From Tetrapisispora phaffii CBS 4417 (taxonomy: Eukaryota > Ascomycota > Saccharomycetes > Saccharomycetales > Saccharomycetaceae), in contig NC_016529.1 of the NCBI RefSeq assembly GCF_000236905.1, positions 186,001 to 250,000 of the forward strand: a DNA stretch of 64,000 nucleotides. Reading direction: 5' to 3'. Under the pieces are notes generated by a model. The model worked only from the letters and a program-made list of their open reading frames with translations. It did not search any database and was not told the origin of the DNA. The position numbers and the translations under genes are program-made. Shown piece by piece: positions 20,124 to 31,470 of the stretch (positions within the stretch are counted from its first letter, which is position 1; every line of letters begins with the position of its first letter).

Positions 20124-20946
20124 ATATTAAATGATTAGCAATAATAGATTCATCTACTCCTAAAGTACGTGTGTGTATGTGTATATATCTATTTGTAATA
20201 GTCTGTAAGTAACCTATATAATCGTAGCCATTATTTCGAAAATAAAAAATCCCAATGTCCTGACCAAAAACAATAATAAATTGTAGGAAACTGGTGCAAC
20301 TTCCAAATACTTTGGTCTGTCATCAGGTAAACAAAATAATCGAATTTCACTTAAGAATGCCGAACTTCCAATGGTCAACCATAACTGCAACAGCCTATAC
20401 CACCTCTCTCTTCAATTCATTCACTCTGTCATGTAAAAATAAAGGGTAAAATCAGCGAGCTGTATTGGGAAGTGTACGTAATCAAATGCCGTTTCTTTTT
20501 TCTTGCATGGGGTGTGTTGTCGGTCACACTGACAACGCGCGCAGTCTCGCCTCTTATTAAGCAATTAATTTAGAATTACAAAGAGTAAATTATATAATTA
20601 AGAATGTTTTAACGATTTCGTAATGTATTGGTTTCGAAAAGAATATTCGACACTTGAATTTATAATTGTGAAACTATATTGGACATTGGTTCCAATTGTA
20701 TTACCGTAATTTTTGTGGAGTTTTGTAGTTCTCTTGGTGTGTATGAGCAGCAGTCGTGCTGCAATGACAGAATACTGAATTAGTGCCTTTTACGATAGTT
20801 CGTTTTACTGCATGTACATGTATGGTGTCGTGTGGAAGGGCCATTGTAAATATCCTTGAATGGATTCTATTTTGGGTTTTCGATTGATAAAAGGGTTCAG
20901 TAACAGGCGATCGCATATATCACTGTAGTAGAAATTCGTTTTCGAA

Positions 20947-20977
<31 letters not shown>

Positions 20978-21108
20978 TTCTGCATTATATTTAAATATAT
21001 GTGCACGTATATGTAAATGTAAATGTATAATAATTCGGCTGTGGAGACGTATTTATAACTGTTTGAACAATTACTTTACATCTAAAGTCGCTCAACGTAG
21101 TTTAATGC
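20124..21108. other. Tandem intergenic region, about 1 kb
   Basis: This contains the THO1 3' region and the promoter of the next gene. A 71-codon minus-strand frame at 20701-20916 has no recognisable feature. A (AT)14 tract lies at 20947-20974. Nothing else is supported. Confidence 0.6.
20947..20974. repeat. (AT)14 dinucleotide tract
   Basis: Fourteen uninterrupted AT units about 135 bp upstream of the next start codon. Such tracts are polymorphic and may act as nucleosome-poor promoter DNA. Confidence 0.9.
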
Positions 21109-21116
21109 ATGAGTAA
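21105..21116 (+). promoter_or_regulatory. Three-codon upstream ORF overlapping the annotated start
   Basis: ATG-CAT-GAG-TAA begins 4 bases before the first ATG of the downstream gene in another frame. It stops one base before its second in-frame ATG (21118). It may lower translation or shift initiation to 21118. Confidence 0.4.
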
Positions 21117-22863
21117 CATGAGTGGAAATATAAACAAGAACGGAGATAAAAATGACCACAATGACGGATCAGGTTCTGACACTAACACTGAAGTATCACA
21201 TTCACCTTCATTGACCCCGGTGTCAACAAAAGACATGGAAGTTGTTGAACCATCTAGTGTAGGTCACCATAAGACAGAGGAGTATACTGTCGTCATTGAA
21301 ATTGATAATTTGCCTCCTGATAAAAATTGGAAACAAGTGAAATATCTATTGGGAGGAATAGTGAATCCCAAAAGTATCATTGCAATAAAATTTTGTCCAT
21401 TAATAACATCAGTTGCACCCCCTTTTATGACTTTCCAAAACTGTATTGTTACTTTAAAATTTCCTGAATCAAGGATTAATGCTGATGTAAGCTATCTGTT
21501 ATATAAGCTAAATTCGTACCATTGGGATTATTTTAACCTGTATGCATTTGTTCTGTCTTTACCATCTGTGGAAATGTATAATACTGCACCACCTCATTTG
21601 TATAGCAGTTATGCAAATGTTAAGAACCTTCCCTCAGAACCACAAAATAATTTTGAATTCCGGCATACAAAAGAAGACAACTTCCATGAAACCTATGCAT
21701 CAGACACTTTTGAGGGAGGACCCCAATTTAATCCACAGTTTGTGGAAGGTCATGGATTGCATTACCCAAATCCACATATGTCACAAATACCTCAAATTTC
21801 TCCAACGCATCATAATCAATCGATGTTTCATCCATCTATGCTTAAAATGCCGCCATCAACTCTTCCCAGGCAAGCTTACCATCAAAGGCAGCACGTTCAA
21901 AACCATGAAGCTCCATTGCATGTACACAGATATTATGACAATTCTCAATATTATTCAATGAATGAAAGGAATATTAAAACAAGTAAGAAGAAGGATAGTT
22001 CTGGACTTTCAACTATAATTAATGAAAGGAAAAAACATTCTATTTTAAAGTTAGTAAATGAAACGTCTTTAAAGTTAGATGATATGCATATATTAGAGAC
22101 ACCAGAAAATTCATTAAAGAACAGGAAAAAGTTGCAACAAATATTCAATGAGAACATCTTCAGAACTCAAATGACAGCAAGAAATATGTACCAACTGCAA
22201 ATAGAGAATTTCCCACCATATTTACAAACTGAAACAGAAGTAGAAGAGATAAATGAAATATCTGCCGATATAAAATGCATTGTCACAGATAGAGCAGAAA
22301 AGTATTCTAGAATTAAATGGTCAGTGCTGAAAGAATTTATTAAATTAAAATGCCTGAACTTTTTAAACAAGCAGGTATCAAACAATAATAATAAGGTATC
22401 AATAAAGCAGTCGGATAAGGAAATGTCCAGTAGTGACGATACTAAAAAGAAAATATTCAGTGACAATGAAATTTCATTAGTTGCAAACGAGCTTTCCCTG
22501 AATGATACTAGCAGTACTACAAAAAATTTTTATGTTGGGATGTATGAGGACCATGACGAATTGTTAAAAGTTGAGATTATACCTAGTGATTCAAATAAGG
22601 AATCGGAAACAGAAAAAGCAGGAAGTAGCCATGAGCAAAATGGAAACAGTATTGAGCAAAACAAAAGTGTGAAATATATGATGGGGACTTTTTACAAAGC
22701 TGTAGTTGGGTTTCATGACAAAGAATTCTATAATATTTGTATGAGGGCAATAAATGATCAAGAATTTGCGTTAGGATATAAATTAAAGGTGGCAGAATTA
22801 CCACCTTTAAATATGGATTCAAAACCTTCTGTAGGTCGTGAAAAAAATGATCCGATCAGATAA
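21109..22863 (+). CDS. YIL055C-like protein of unknown function, RRM-like N-terminus
   Basis: A 584-residue protein. Its place and convergent orientation against VHR1 match S. cerevisiae YIL055C (627 residues), which is uncharacterised; I rely on position more than on remembered sequence. Residues about 57-140 look like an RRM-type fold: EYTVVIEIDNLPPDKNWKQV, a strand SIIAIKFCPL and a later strand FQNCIVTLKFPES, but canonical aromatic RNP residues are not obvious. A middle region (about 170-300) is rich in His, Pro, Met and Asn and is probably disordered. A basic and charged region follows (about 290-440), then a C-terminal conserved-looking block (about 520-575). No membrane segment or signal peptide is seen. 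The start could also be the ATG at 21118. Confidence 0.7.
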   Translation: MSNMSGNINKNGDKNDHNDGSGSDTNTEVSHSPSLTPVSTKDMEVVEPSSVGHHKTEEYTVVIEIDNLPPDKNWKQVKYLLGGIVNPKSIIAIKFCPLITSVAPPFMTFQNCIVTLKFPESRINADVSYLLYKLNSYHWDYFNLYAFVLSLPSVEMYNTAPPHLYSSYANVKNLPSEPQNNFEFRHTKEDNFHETYASDTFEGGPQFNPQFVEGHGLHYPNPHMSQIPQISPTHHNQSMFHPSMLKMPPSTLPRQAYHQRQHVQNHEAPLHVHRYYDNSQYYSMNERNIKTSKKKDSSGLSTIINERKKHSILKLVNETSLKLDDMHILETPENSLKNRKKLQQIFNENIFRTQMTARNMYQLQIENFPPYLQTETEVEEINEISADIKCIVTDRAEKYSRIKWSVLKEFIKLKCLNFLNKQVSNNNNKVSIKQSDKEMSSSDDTKKKIFSDNEISLVANELSLNDTSSTTKNFYVGMYEDHDELLKVEIIPSDSNKESETEKAGSSHEQNGNSIEQNKSVKYMMGTFYKAVVGFHDKEFYNICMRAINDQEFALGYKLKVAELPPLNMDSKPSVGREKNDPIR

Positions 22864-23294
22864 TAACATTTTTTGTTATACATTTATGTCTTATAAATTA
22901 TACCAATTTGTGGTTAATCATTATATATTTATCTTGATGTTCTCTACTGCATAAAACTGTCTCAACACAGTCTGGAATCGGTATAATATATAATATAATG
23001 CATAACCAACCAACATCTATACGCATTGACATGATATGTTATTAAAGTGTTCCTAATATATCCATATATACTTAAATAGATTAATTTAAAAGCTGAATAG
23101 CATAATATATAATAGTAATAATGTAAAATATTCATTAAATTTTGTTAATAATAACAGATCCTTTTGACAGGTTGTTTGATAACCTTGAAATGATATATTA
23201 AAACAATGCAGGTATGTTTGATTCATAAGTTAATTTTGATATGATTGGTTGTCTATGATATGAGTCAATTAATATAATTAATAACGCAGTAATA
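22864..23294. other. Convergent 3' region
   Basis: AT-rich DNA between two convergent genes. I see no gene, repeat or RNA in it. Both genes presumably end transcription here. Confidence 0.6.
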
Positions 23295-25316
23295 TTACAA
23301 TAAAGGTTGAAACATAGGTTGAGGTAAATTTCCATTTTCAAATGACCCTTTCAAGTTTGGTTTAGAAGATACAGGTGCAAGTGCAGGTTCTGAAGATATA
23401 CGACTTATGATATTATCTAGTTTAGAAACGCTATCTGAGTGTCTCATGTTTTTAGATAATAATGGGTTTGTAATTGGTAGTGTATGGGTGACCTTTTGGT
23501 TATCTACATTAGATTCATCCTTTATGCCCAAAGAAACGGCACTTAATATCCTTAAACCAAGTGATTCATTTTGGTCGCCAGAAGTCGTAGTTAAGTTAGT
23601 GACATGATGTTTTATTGAAGGAACAGAGTAGATCTTTGGAAGGTTTTCATTAAATTCTTTTTCTTTTATTTCCAAGATAATTTCATTACTAGTAGGAAAA
23701 CCATTGAACAATTTGACAAGTTCATTATCTTCTACAACTAAATTATTGTTGTGATATAATCCTAAAACATCAGATTTTTTAACAATGTTAAACAGAGAAC
23801 GTGAACTTTCAAGTATTTCATTAACAGTTGGTGTGCCGTTGCTCAATAATGGAAATTTGAAAAGTTGTTGACGATCTTTAAATTTAATGAGGACCTTTCT
23901 GTTAACATCTTCATTTGCTTGTTGAGGTTTCATTGAAGTGGTACACAATACGGCAGTCCTAATTGATGATGAGATGCTAACTTGTTGATTATGATTTGTT
24001 GACGTTGAAATGCCAGCACCAGTTTGATTACTAGACTCTACCGGATATTGTTTAACAACAATATGATGAATAATTTCGCTCAGTGGATAAAGTATTGGAT
24101 CGAAACCAAAATCCTTAATTATACCTCCTAACAGAAGATAAAATAGTTTTATTTGCACATTATCTATTGGCAAAACAGCCAAATTATGATTTGTTGCGCT
24201 GTCAAATAATTTAACAGATAAAGAAGCTAACGTTTCCTTAGACATAGTTTTGCTTGATATATATTGCATAGAATTTGGCAATAGGTTTGAGAAAAATCTT
24301 TCAATGACGAATACAATTGCTGATTTTATTGACATTTCACCTAAAATCTCCAAATTCTCATAGTTATCTATGGACCCCTCCGGCAATGCCATTTCAGAAC
24401 ATGTTCTAGATCTCTGTATATGAATTAAAATATTTTTCCTTAAAAAGCCTGGTAAGCTTAAGACATCATCATTTCCTCTAGTGCCCTTGTTCCCTGTATT
24501 ATCATTAGAAATGGATAGCAATTTATGATCTTGAGTAGATAAAGCAAAATCAGATAAGTTTGGAATATCTGAACCTTCTTTTTTAAATTGTTCTGATAAT
24601 GGAATTATATTGTTGACAATCTCTGAAATTACTGATTTGATAATATCGTTGTATGAGTTACTCAAAGGATTGGTAGGTTCTGTTCTAACAGAAGGAGATG
24701 AGTAAGATGATGGCAAATTCAACTTCGGCATACTAGCACTTTTTCCCTTATTATTTTTATCGGTAGTTAGTACATGACCTAGTTTTGGTTGCATACTTGG
24801 TAATTGGTACTGTTTGTTTGAATTTTGCATGGATGCATTAATTGTGAATGTCATTGGAGTTGCGAATTGAGATGGTACTGGAGATAAGACCCTACTTACG
24901 TTGCCATTATTATTATCATCATCGGAAGGTGGTGTAGAGGAAACTTCAGCAGTGGACGTATTTTTGGAATTATTAGGTGTAATAAAGTTTTTCTTTGATC
25001 TTTTCCGATTTCTTCTAACAGATTGCACTGCTGCTGTTACTAATTTCTCAAATTCTGGAGAATAACTTACAGGATAATTGAATTCAGTTCTTAATATAGT
25101 CGCGATTTGCCTAATGTTATCATCTTGTTCACTTGCTTTTTTATTTGAAAGACCAAATTTATCGATTAATTCTAGTCTTCTGCTTGAAAACTGTTTCCAC
25201 TTTCTATCATCCTTAAAATTTAATTGTTCTCTGATTTTTGAAGTTGTACCATTCCCAGAAGCAGAATTTTTTGATATTCTGAACTGTGAGGTATTGGTTG
25301 TTGTCTTTTCAGACAT
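23295..25316 (-). CDS. VHR1: Biotin-responsive transcription activator, VHR1/VHR2
   Basis: The 673-residue protein matches Vhr1 (YIL056W, 640) and its paralogue Vhr2 (YER064C, 505). Vhr1 activates VHT1 and BIO5, the biotin and 7-keto-8-aminopelargonate transporter genes, when biotin is low. The family's DNA-binding region is at about 33-111: DDRKWKQFSSRRLELIDKFG, then TAAVQSVRRNRKRSKKNF with a strongly basic end. A Ser/Asn-rich linker (about 115-215) leads to conserved helical parts in the middle (about 225-420). The C-terminal half is Ser/Asn-rich. Length and convergence with the YIL055C-like gene favour VHR1. The adjacent ICL1 is the neighbour of VHR2, so this gene may be the single remaining copy. 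Confidence 0.85.
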   Translation of the reverse strand: MSEKTTTNTSQFRISKNSASGNGTTSKIREQLNFKDDRKWKQFSSRRLELIDKFGLSNKKASEQDDNIRQIATILRTEFNYPVSYSPEFEKLVTAAVQSVRRNRKRSKKNFITPNNSKNTSTAEVSSTPPSDDDNNNGNVSRVLSPVPSQFATPMTFTINASMQNSNKQYQLPSMQPKLGHVLTTDKNNKGKSASMPKLNLPSSYSSPSVRTEPTNPLSNSYNDIIKSVISEIVNNIIPLSEQFKKEGSDIPNLSDFALSTQDHKLLSISNDNTGNKGTRGNDDVLSLPGFLRKNILIHIQRSRTCSEMALPEGSIDNYENLEILGEMSIKSAIVFVIERFFSNLLPNSMQYISSKTMSKETLASLSVKLFDSATNHNLAVLPIDNVQIKLFYLLLGGIIKDFGFDPILYPLSEIIHHIVVKQYPVESSNQTGAGISTSTNHNQQVSISSSIRTAVLCTTSMKPQQANEDVNRKVLIKFKDRQQLFKFPLLSNGTPTVNEILESSRSLFNIVKKSDVLGLYHNNNLVVEDNELVKLFNGFPTSNEIILEIKEKEFNENLPKIYSVPSIKHHVTNLTTTSGDQNESLGLRILSAVSLGIKDESNVDNQKVTHTLPITNPLLSKNMRHSDSVSKLDNIISRISSEPALAPVSSKPNLKGSFENGNLPQPMFQPLL

Positions 25317-28300
25317 ATTTTCTATGGTTATTTATTATATTAGTGTTGATTTCAACAATAAAAAAACACACTAGAATTTAGTTGAATCAAAAGTTATTTT
25401 TTTTTCTTTTATCTTATATGCGACTGATCTGATTTGTAAGCTTTAAGCAAATAGTTCGATATTACGCTTTTTGACTTTGCAAATTATATTATAATTCTTT
25501 TTTAGTGGAGATTCACACTGTATTACTAATGAAGAAAAACTGAATAAGAAGCTTTTTAATGAAATTAGATAACAAATCTTGTTTTAACTTGCTGTATTTA
25601 TATATTATCTGTTGATTAATATCCAAACTTGTTCGAAGATTAAGCAAAATGTGATTTAATAGGTAACAGATATAAAAAAAATGCAAAATATTCTCCCACA
25701 AGGTCACACAGGATACAGTTTTTGCTGGGAATCAATAATATTTAATTCTAATACAAAAGGTTTTTTTGAACGAGTAATAAAATGAAGTAAGTATGCATGT
25801 TTATATTTATAGATTTATTTATATAAGAAACTAGTTTCGAAGTGAATGTTGTTCAAGAAAACTTTTTCAAACAACATTTCCTTCTAGCAAGAGGTACAAT
25901 GGCTATAGTAAGTGGAGATAAATATGCACACGAATCGATTTATGGGAGACATTGAATATATTTCGAATTCGAAAACATATGAAATCTTCACCTTGAACTT
26001 ATTAATAATAGAAATACAAGTCAGCGTAAGACTAAGTTCGAGCTGAAGAAGAAAAAAAGAAACGTATTGGAGATTCAGTGTTCCTCAGGATAATTACTGT
26101 TAGGTTCTTCCGAACAGTAATAAATAATATAGACGATTGGACGACGATGAATATAATTCGACATGTATTCTTTGTTTTTAGTGTTACTTTAGTTAGATAC
26201 GTTCTTCTCAAATGATTTATTGTAAATATATACTCATCGTCAGATTGATTAATTGATCAGTATATTCTTTTAATCAAGCTTGGAATGAAATTGGTACTTT
26301 TTTAATTTCGTTCTTACGGTTGCATACTGTAAAAATGCGATTAATTGACATATCAGATGAGATGAGTTGGAAAAAAATGTTAAGGACAACATCGTGTTCA
26401 ATGGTCTATATAGTGAATATACATGTTCTGTACGACTGCATCTTGCATGCGTTGGCAATTAGTAAATTATGTTCTTGTTGTTGCTGTTAGTGTTATTGTC
26501 GATTTTGTTTTTTAGCCTGTAATTGGCCTAGGTGAGCTTAGGTTAGTCCTGAGCACACTTTTCTAGAAGAATACATATACCGGGAGGGGAAAAACATCAA
26601 GTGCGTTAGTGAAACGAGGTTTTGTGTGTGTTTAGTTTTTGAAACAAAAGATGATTCCTCAATTTAGGTAAACAGAACAGAAACAAGAAAAAAAAGTGAC
26701 TAGGAAAGCTTTGAGAATTATGCATTTCGTTGAGAAGATATTGTTGATATATCTTTTTACTACACTAGAAAGAGAGAAGCAGAGTGGGAAATCCACTATT
26801 CTTCTCTGCTATGTATTGTGTGCACATACAGTAACTGTGCATTTACGAAACGTTAATAAATATCGGAAATATAACATTACCAAATACGTTACTATTTTAA
26901 GCAAGGGAAGATGAAATGGGTTTGTCTTTTTTTTAATTGAACAATGAATTATCTGTAATGGATTGAAATGTTAAACTTTCCAAAAATCTTATTAAACCAG
27001 CTAAAAATTTCATATGCTGCGAGAAACGATAGTACAAAGAGTTGTAACCGGATCCATTTCTTACGTGTATATATATACTCATGGCGCTTGTGTGTTGTTC
27101 TTTTTAATCATCATCATCAACATAATTTTAGTAAGAGGGTTTTGAGATGACTTAAGAAGTGTACGATTACTTGTATGGAAAATGTGTCTTCAGAAATAAA
27201 AATACAATCCAATTTCGAAATTGTTAAAATAAACTGAAGCTTGCCTTGAGGATACTCAGTGAAATGATTTTGATGGCTAAGTTAGGTATATAATAACGAA
27301 ATCATGCAGTCTCTTATGTATCTATGATGAAACTGTGTCCCTCTAATATTTACTCTTAGGCTTTTATGTTTGTTGACTTAGATGACAACAACACAGTGGG
27401 CGAGTGCAGCGTTAATCAGTTATAAGAAAAAAAGACAACATATGTACGCGAGTTGTAGTAGTAAACTTTCGCGAGAACATGTTACTCACTCACTGTCTTT
27501 CATATTATTTAATATTCGAGTATGTGGTAAAAAGCAATTTAAAACCAACGGAGTTTGTTAAGTTTCGTATTTCCTTTTCTTCGTGTTTACTGGAAAACCC
27601 TACATTCTTCCAGTTTCTTTTTCTTCTCTCCCGTCTCCAAACAATAAAAATATAATCTCCAATTCCACGGAAACGCCTGAACGAGAAGAACCAGTAATTT
27701 TAATTAGTTTAATAAAATTAATAAATTCAAATTACAAGGAAACTCATTTGGCAACCCACTCTCAGAAACTGCCACAGGGTAAGGGCAATATAATTTATAG
27801 ATCTGTAAATCGCACCTACAAATAACAAATGGTAAATGGCGTTTTTACCTTTTCCGTTTTTTCCATTTTTAACAAAACGTATACGTCTCTAATACCGTTT
27901 CCAACAATTGAACTATTTCTTGCTTACAAATACTAAAAGTTACTAAGAAAAAACACACATCCTTTCACACTACTACCATTACGTTTTTCACACATAGAGA
28001 ACAGTTGTGTTTTTTGGTTTTTCTACTATGGGATGTCGATGGAGAACAGTAGTCCGAAACTCAGAATGCAATTAAATGAAAAAAAAATAACAACATGTTT
28101 CGTAGCGAAGCGGTGAAGCGGTGACCATTCGCCGCCGTCTGTGCTATGTGTTTTAAGAATTTAGTAAACTTCATCTTCGAGGTTGTATTGAATTCATTCC
28201 GTTCTGTATGAACATCTGGCGCGTACATTTGGTATGGTATAATGGGATCTACGGGTTTAGTACTACGGATTTGATCTTTTCGATTCAACAAATAATGATT

Positions 28301-28417
28301 CAACAACTAATCGCTCCTCCGTAAACGATTCGCTTGGACTCCATTCAGCAGATTATGTATGTCTCAACAGTCATCATCATCATATGTTTTCTTTTTGGGA
28401 ACAAACCATTTGTAACA
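25317..28417. other. 3.1 kb region without a supported gene
   Basis: This is the largest empty stretch in the window, lying upstream of VHR1 and downstream of ICL1. Frames here are at most about 80 codons (26696-26914, 26968-27150, 27583-27825, 28061-28306), mostly from non-ATG starts, with no recognised motif. Small features are a GATGAGATGAG PAC-like core at 26356-26366, a doubled GAAGCGGT near 28109-28124 followed by CGCCGCC, and several homopolymer A/T runs. It could be a long VHR1 promoter and leader, a non-coding RNA, or the remains of lost genes. Confidence 0.6.
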
Positions 28418-30256
28418 TTAATAAAATAGGTAAAAACAATTTATTAATTTTAGAATAAAAAATAAAGAAATAAAACAAAAATTATTTAGAAACATTATAG
28501 AGCTTTGATATAATGTGTAGAAAATTATGTACATAAGCATCGCAGACAGATTATATATTTCTAAGTCTTTTTTGAATTGCTCTTCAGTGACACCTTTGCC
28601 CATTGACGCTGTTGCGGTAATACCGCCTTGTGCCAATTTCAATAATCCATCGATGTACTCTGCACCAGACCATTTTTGGTGTTTTAAAACATCCACTCCC
28701 AAATCCATTTCTCTTTGTTGAACAGCGTTAGCATAAGCTTTCATACCTGTCTCATGGAATGCTTTGGTGAATTCAAAAGTTGTTAGAGCCGAGGTATGTA
28801 AACCGGCCAAAGTGATGAACTGCCAACAGTAACCTTGTTTACCTAGTCTATCAATGAATGTTTCTTGTTCATCAGTTGACATTGCCTTTTGCCAGTTAAA
28901 GGATGGAGATAAATTATAAGCCATCATTTGATCAGGAAATTCTGCCCTGACACCTTCTGAAAATTCAACTGCTTGTTGATAATCTGGATAGTTTGATTCC
29001 ATCCATACTAAGTCTGCATATGGAGCAAAAGCTCTAGCCCTCATTACTGCACATTGAGTACCTCCTCTGTAACGGTAAAGTCCTTCTCTTACTCTTGGAA
29101 TATCCCAATTGAAGTATATATCATAACCTAATAATTGTTTGGCTAATTGTTTGGCTGCTTTATTTGAATGGCCAGTCAATGGACCAATTTCTGAGTTAAA
29201 CTTCTCAATTAGCTCGCTTTTATTTGAGATTGTATCATTTCTATTAACTTCGTCTGCAAAAGCTTCATGGAATAGCTTCAAATCAGCTTTTTCAATCCAT
29301 TTTTTTTCCACTTGTGCTAACTCTTCATTTGAATAATTACCAGAAGAAATTGCTTCATCCATGTAATCTACATAAGATTGTTCATCAACTTCTGGGTTAG
29401 TTGCCCCGACAACAAAATAATGGTCTCTTTTGTCAATTGTTGAAGTAATTAGAGTGGCTGCTTCAGAATCAGTTCTTGCCACTAAAACTAGATCAGAGTT
29501 CATGATATCTGAACACATTCTGATAGTGGTCAATCTTGAGATATGTTCTTGAACAGGAATCACACATCTCCCTGCCATATGCCCACACTTTTTATTTGTT
29601 GAAGTTTGATCTTCAATATGAATACCTGCGGCACCTCTTTCAATAAACATTTTTGTTAATTTGAAAACAGCAGTCAAACCACCATGACCTGCATCTGCAT
29701 CTGCGACGATTGGCGTTAGATAATCAATTGGCTGTCCCATTTCTTCTAATTCTTTCTCTGATTGAGCATTTGCTCTTGCTTCGAACTGTTTCCTATCATG
29801 AAATAATTGAGCTTTAAATAAATGTTCTACTTTATTTGGTACTGTATCCATTGGATAATCGGCTAAATCAGGACCAGGTTCGTTTGATGTGGAAGCCGTT
29901 GAAGAACATTGCCAACCTGAAACATAAATAGTATCTAAATATTTCGACATTTGAGAAATTTGAACAGGATCTAGAGCTCCAAAAGTTTTAGAGACCGTAC
30001 CATTTTTATGATGATTTTTTAGAATTCCAAATAATTTTTTGGACATAATTGAAGATTGATAATTTGTCTTTGGGAAACTACCACGTCTCTTAGCAATATC
30101 TATTGCTGTATAAATTCTTTTCACGTTATTCCAACGATCTGATGACCACCATTTTTCAATATCTTTCACTTCTTTTGCCAGCTGTGATTGAATTTGATCG
30201 AATTCGCTCAATCGAGAAGTCGATTGAGCAATGAGTGTTTCTTGACTTACAGGCAT
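28418..30256 (-). CDS. ICL1: Isocitrate lyase with unusual C-terminal extension
   Basis: The enzyme splits isocitrate into succinate and glyoxylate in the glyoxylate cycle and is needed for growth on ethanol or acetate. Visible features are the metal-binding DADAGHGG near residues 183-190, the signature KKCGHMAGR with catalytic Cys224, and later ARTDSEAA and [10 protein letters not shown]. The frame has 612 codons against 557 in S. cerevisiae. Homology stops at GVTEEQF (about 555-561). The last 51 residues are Phe/Ile/Leu/Tyr-rich and look like translated AT-rich 3' DNA. Loss of one A from the A6 tract (plus-strand T6 at 28568-28573) would give a stop three codons after GVTEEQF. So the end is either a sequencing error or a real frameshift. 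The true product may end near 28560. CSRE sites lie upstream. Confidence 0.93.
   Translation of the reverse strand: MPVSQETLIAQSTSRLSEFDQIQSQLAKEVKDIEKWWSSDRWNNVKRIYTAIDIAKRRGSFPKTNYQSSIMSKKLFGILKNHHKNGTVSKTFGALDPVQISQMSKYLDTIYVSGWQCSSTASTSNEPGPDLADYPMDTVPNKVEHLFKAQLFHDRKQFEARANAQSEKELEEMGQPIDYLTPIVADADAGHGGLTAVFKLTKMFIERGAAGIHIEDQTSTNKKCGHMAGRCVIPVQEHISRLTTIRMCSDIMNSDLVLVARTDSEAATLITSTIDKRDHYFVVGATNPEVDEQSYVDYMDEAISSGNYSNEELAQVEKKWIEKADLKLFHEAFADEVNRNDTISNKSELIEKFNSEIGPLTGHSNKAAKQLAKQLLGYDIYFNWDIPRVREGLYRYRGGTQCAVMRARAFAPYADLVWMESNYPDYQQAVEFSEGVRAEFPDQMMAYNLSPSFNWQKAMSTDEQETFIDRLGKQGYCWQFITLAGLHTSALTTFEFTKAFHETGMKAYANAVQQREMDLGVDVLKHQKWSGAEYIDGLLKLAQGGITATASMGKGVTEEQFKKDLEIYNLSAMLMYIIFYTLYQSSIMFLNNFCFISLFFILKLINCFYLFY
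28568..28573 (-). other. A6 homopolymer where the ICL1 frame may have shifted
   Basis: The coding strand reads TTC-AAA-AAA-GAC-TTA. With five A it would read TTC-AAA-AAG-ACT-TAG, a stop at the expected family end. Homopolymers are common sites of sequencing error and of real indels. Confidence 0.6.
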
Positions 30257-30647
30257 AGTTTAGATCAATTTTTTAAAATATATAATACTTAATTGTTTAT
30301 CAATGTATTGTTATATATATTTGAATATTTTTATAACAGAGAAGGATATAAATAGACGTTCAAAACTTAATAAACACAATTGATATGATATTACATATGA
30401 GTTTATATATTAAAGAATTTATTTTAATATTGTAGTTAATTAAAAAATATAATGTCACAAATTAATATCAGTATAGTAGAACTAGAATGAATCATAAATG
30501 AATGATTCATTTAATTAACTGTTCATCAGTGATTCTATTTCGTTCGAATGGAAATAATCGTTTAAAATAAAAAAAAGATTAGAGACCCAAAATATTTAAT
30601 AAACCACAAAACCAAAATCTTACATTCCCCCCAGGCCACCCACGTCG

Positions 30648-30658
30648 TCGTTAATCCG
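30648..30658 (+). promoter_or_regulatory. CSRE-like element TCGTTAATCCG
   Basis: It matches the Cat8/Sip4 element CCRTTNRNCCG at 10 of 11 positions (first C is T). It lies about 395 bp upstream of ICL1. Together with the element at 30734 it forms an inverted pair sharing TTAATCCGTTT. Confidence 0.5.
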
Positions 30659-30733
30659 TTTAATTTAAATTTTGATGTCATTTTTCTGATTATGCTGACA
30701 TGAAAATTGTACAAGGTATGCCATATACTAAAA

Positions 30734-30745
30734 CGGATTAATGGA
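30734..30745 (-). promoter_or_regulatory. CSRE, carbon source-responsive element
   Basis: Plus-strand CGGATTAATGGA fits the reverse complement of YCCRTTNRNCCG at every position. This is the Cat8/Sip4 site that de-represses gluconeogenic and glyoxylate genes without glucose. It lies about 480 bp upstream of ICL1, as expected for the target gene. Confidence 0.7.
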
Positions 30746-31470
30746 CGTGTGGGTTTTTAAGAAAATATGACAGACAGACGCATAAATGGAGTTTCATGTC
30801 TTTTCTAAATTTTTCTCCATTGCTCCGAACCCCGATTTGTTAAGACAGAATTAATGGTTACTATTAGAAATATGAGTTAACTATATACATACATCTATAT
30901 ATATAAGTAAGCATATCTTCAATTGAGATCCTTTGATAATGTTTATCGTAAATGTATTTTGGGTAAAGATACGGCGAATATATATATATTAACATGGATC
31001 AGTATTATAATATAGTTATATACTATTTTTTGGCCAACACTTGTAGACATTGAATTTAACTTTTTGTTAGGCTAAAGGAGTCTTTTACATAGAAATTACA
31101 TTATGTTCAGAACAACTGATTAATTTTTATAATATGCGATTTTGGGACAGCTGTTTGTTATGACTAACAGATTCATTTATAACAGGAACCATAGCATATT
31201 ACTTAAGATATTGTATGTATTTTAAATGTTTATACAGAACAGAGCACCCGAACAGACTATATTATATACATTATTTTTCAAGCGCAGTAAAAAATTTCAG
31301 TATTATAAGGTATGTCATTTTTGAAAAAAAAATTTGTATATTTACTTATAAAATATAACACTTACTGGGCTACGCTCTATATAAGTAACTTGAGTTTATT
31401 ATCTTACATAGATATACCTTCCTATAGGGTTCAACGAGAGTGACTTGAATAAACCGATTACAGTGGGACC

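Larger units (their letters stand above)
30257..31470. other. Divergent ICL1/SNP1 promoter region, 1.2 kb
   Basis: This holds the ICL1 promoter with two carbon-source elements in inverted orientation (listed separately) and a short stretch CATTCCCCCC (30623-30632). The SNP1 side is AT-rich with no recognisable element. No gene is seen. Confidence 0.6.

Noticed and set aside
26356..26366. GATGAGATGAG PAC-like motif
   Set aside because: No ribosome-biogenesis gene starts nearby, so a promoter role is unsupported; kept only as a note in the gene desert.
28418..28570. Hydrophobic ICL1 tail as a membrane anchor
   Set aside because: The tail reads like AT-rich 3' DNA and a one-base change restores the usual end, so a functional anchor is unlikely.
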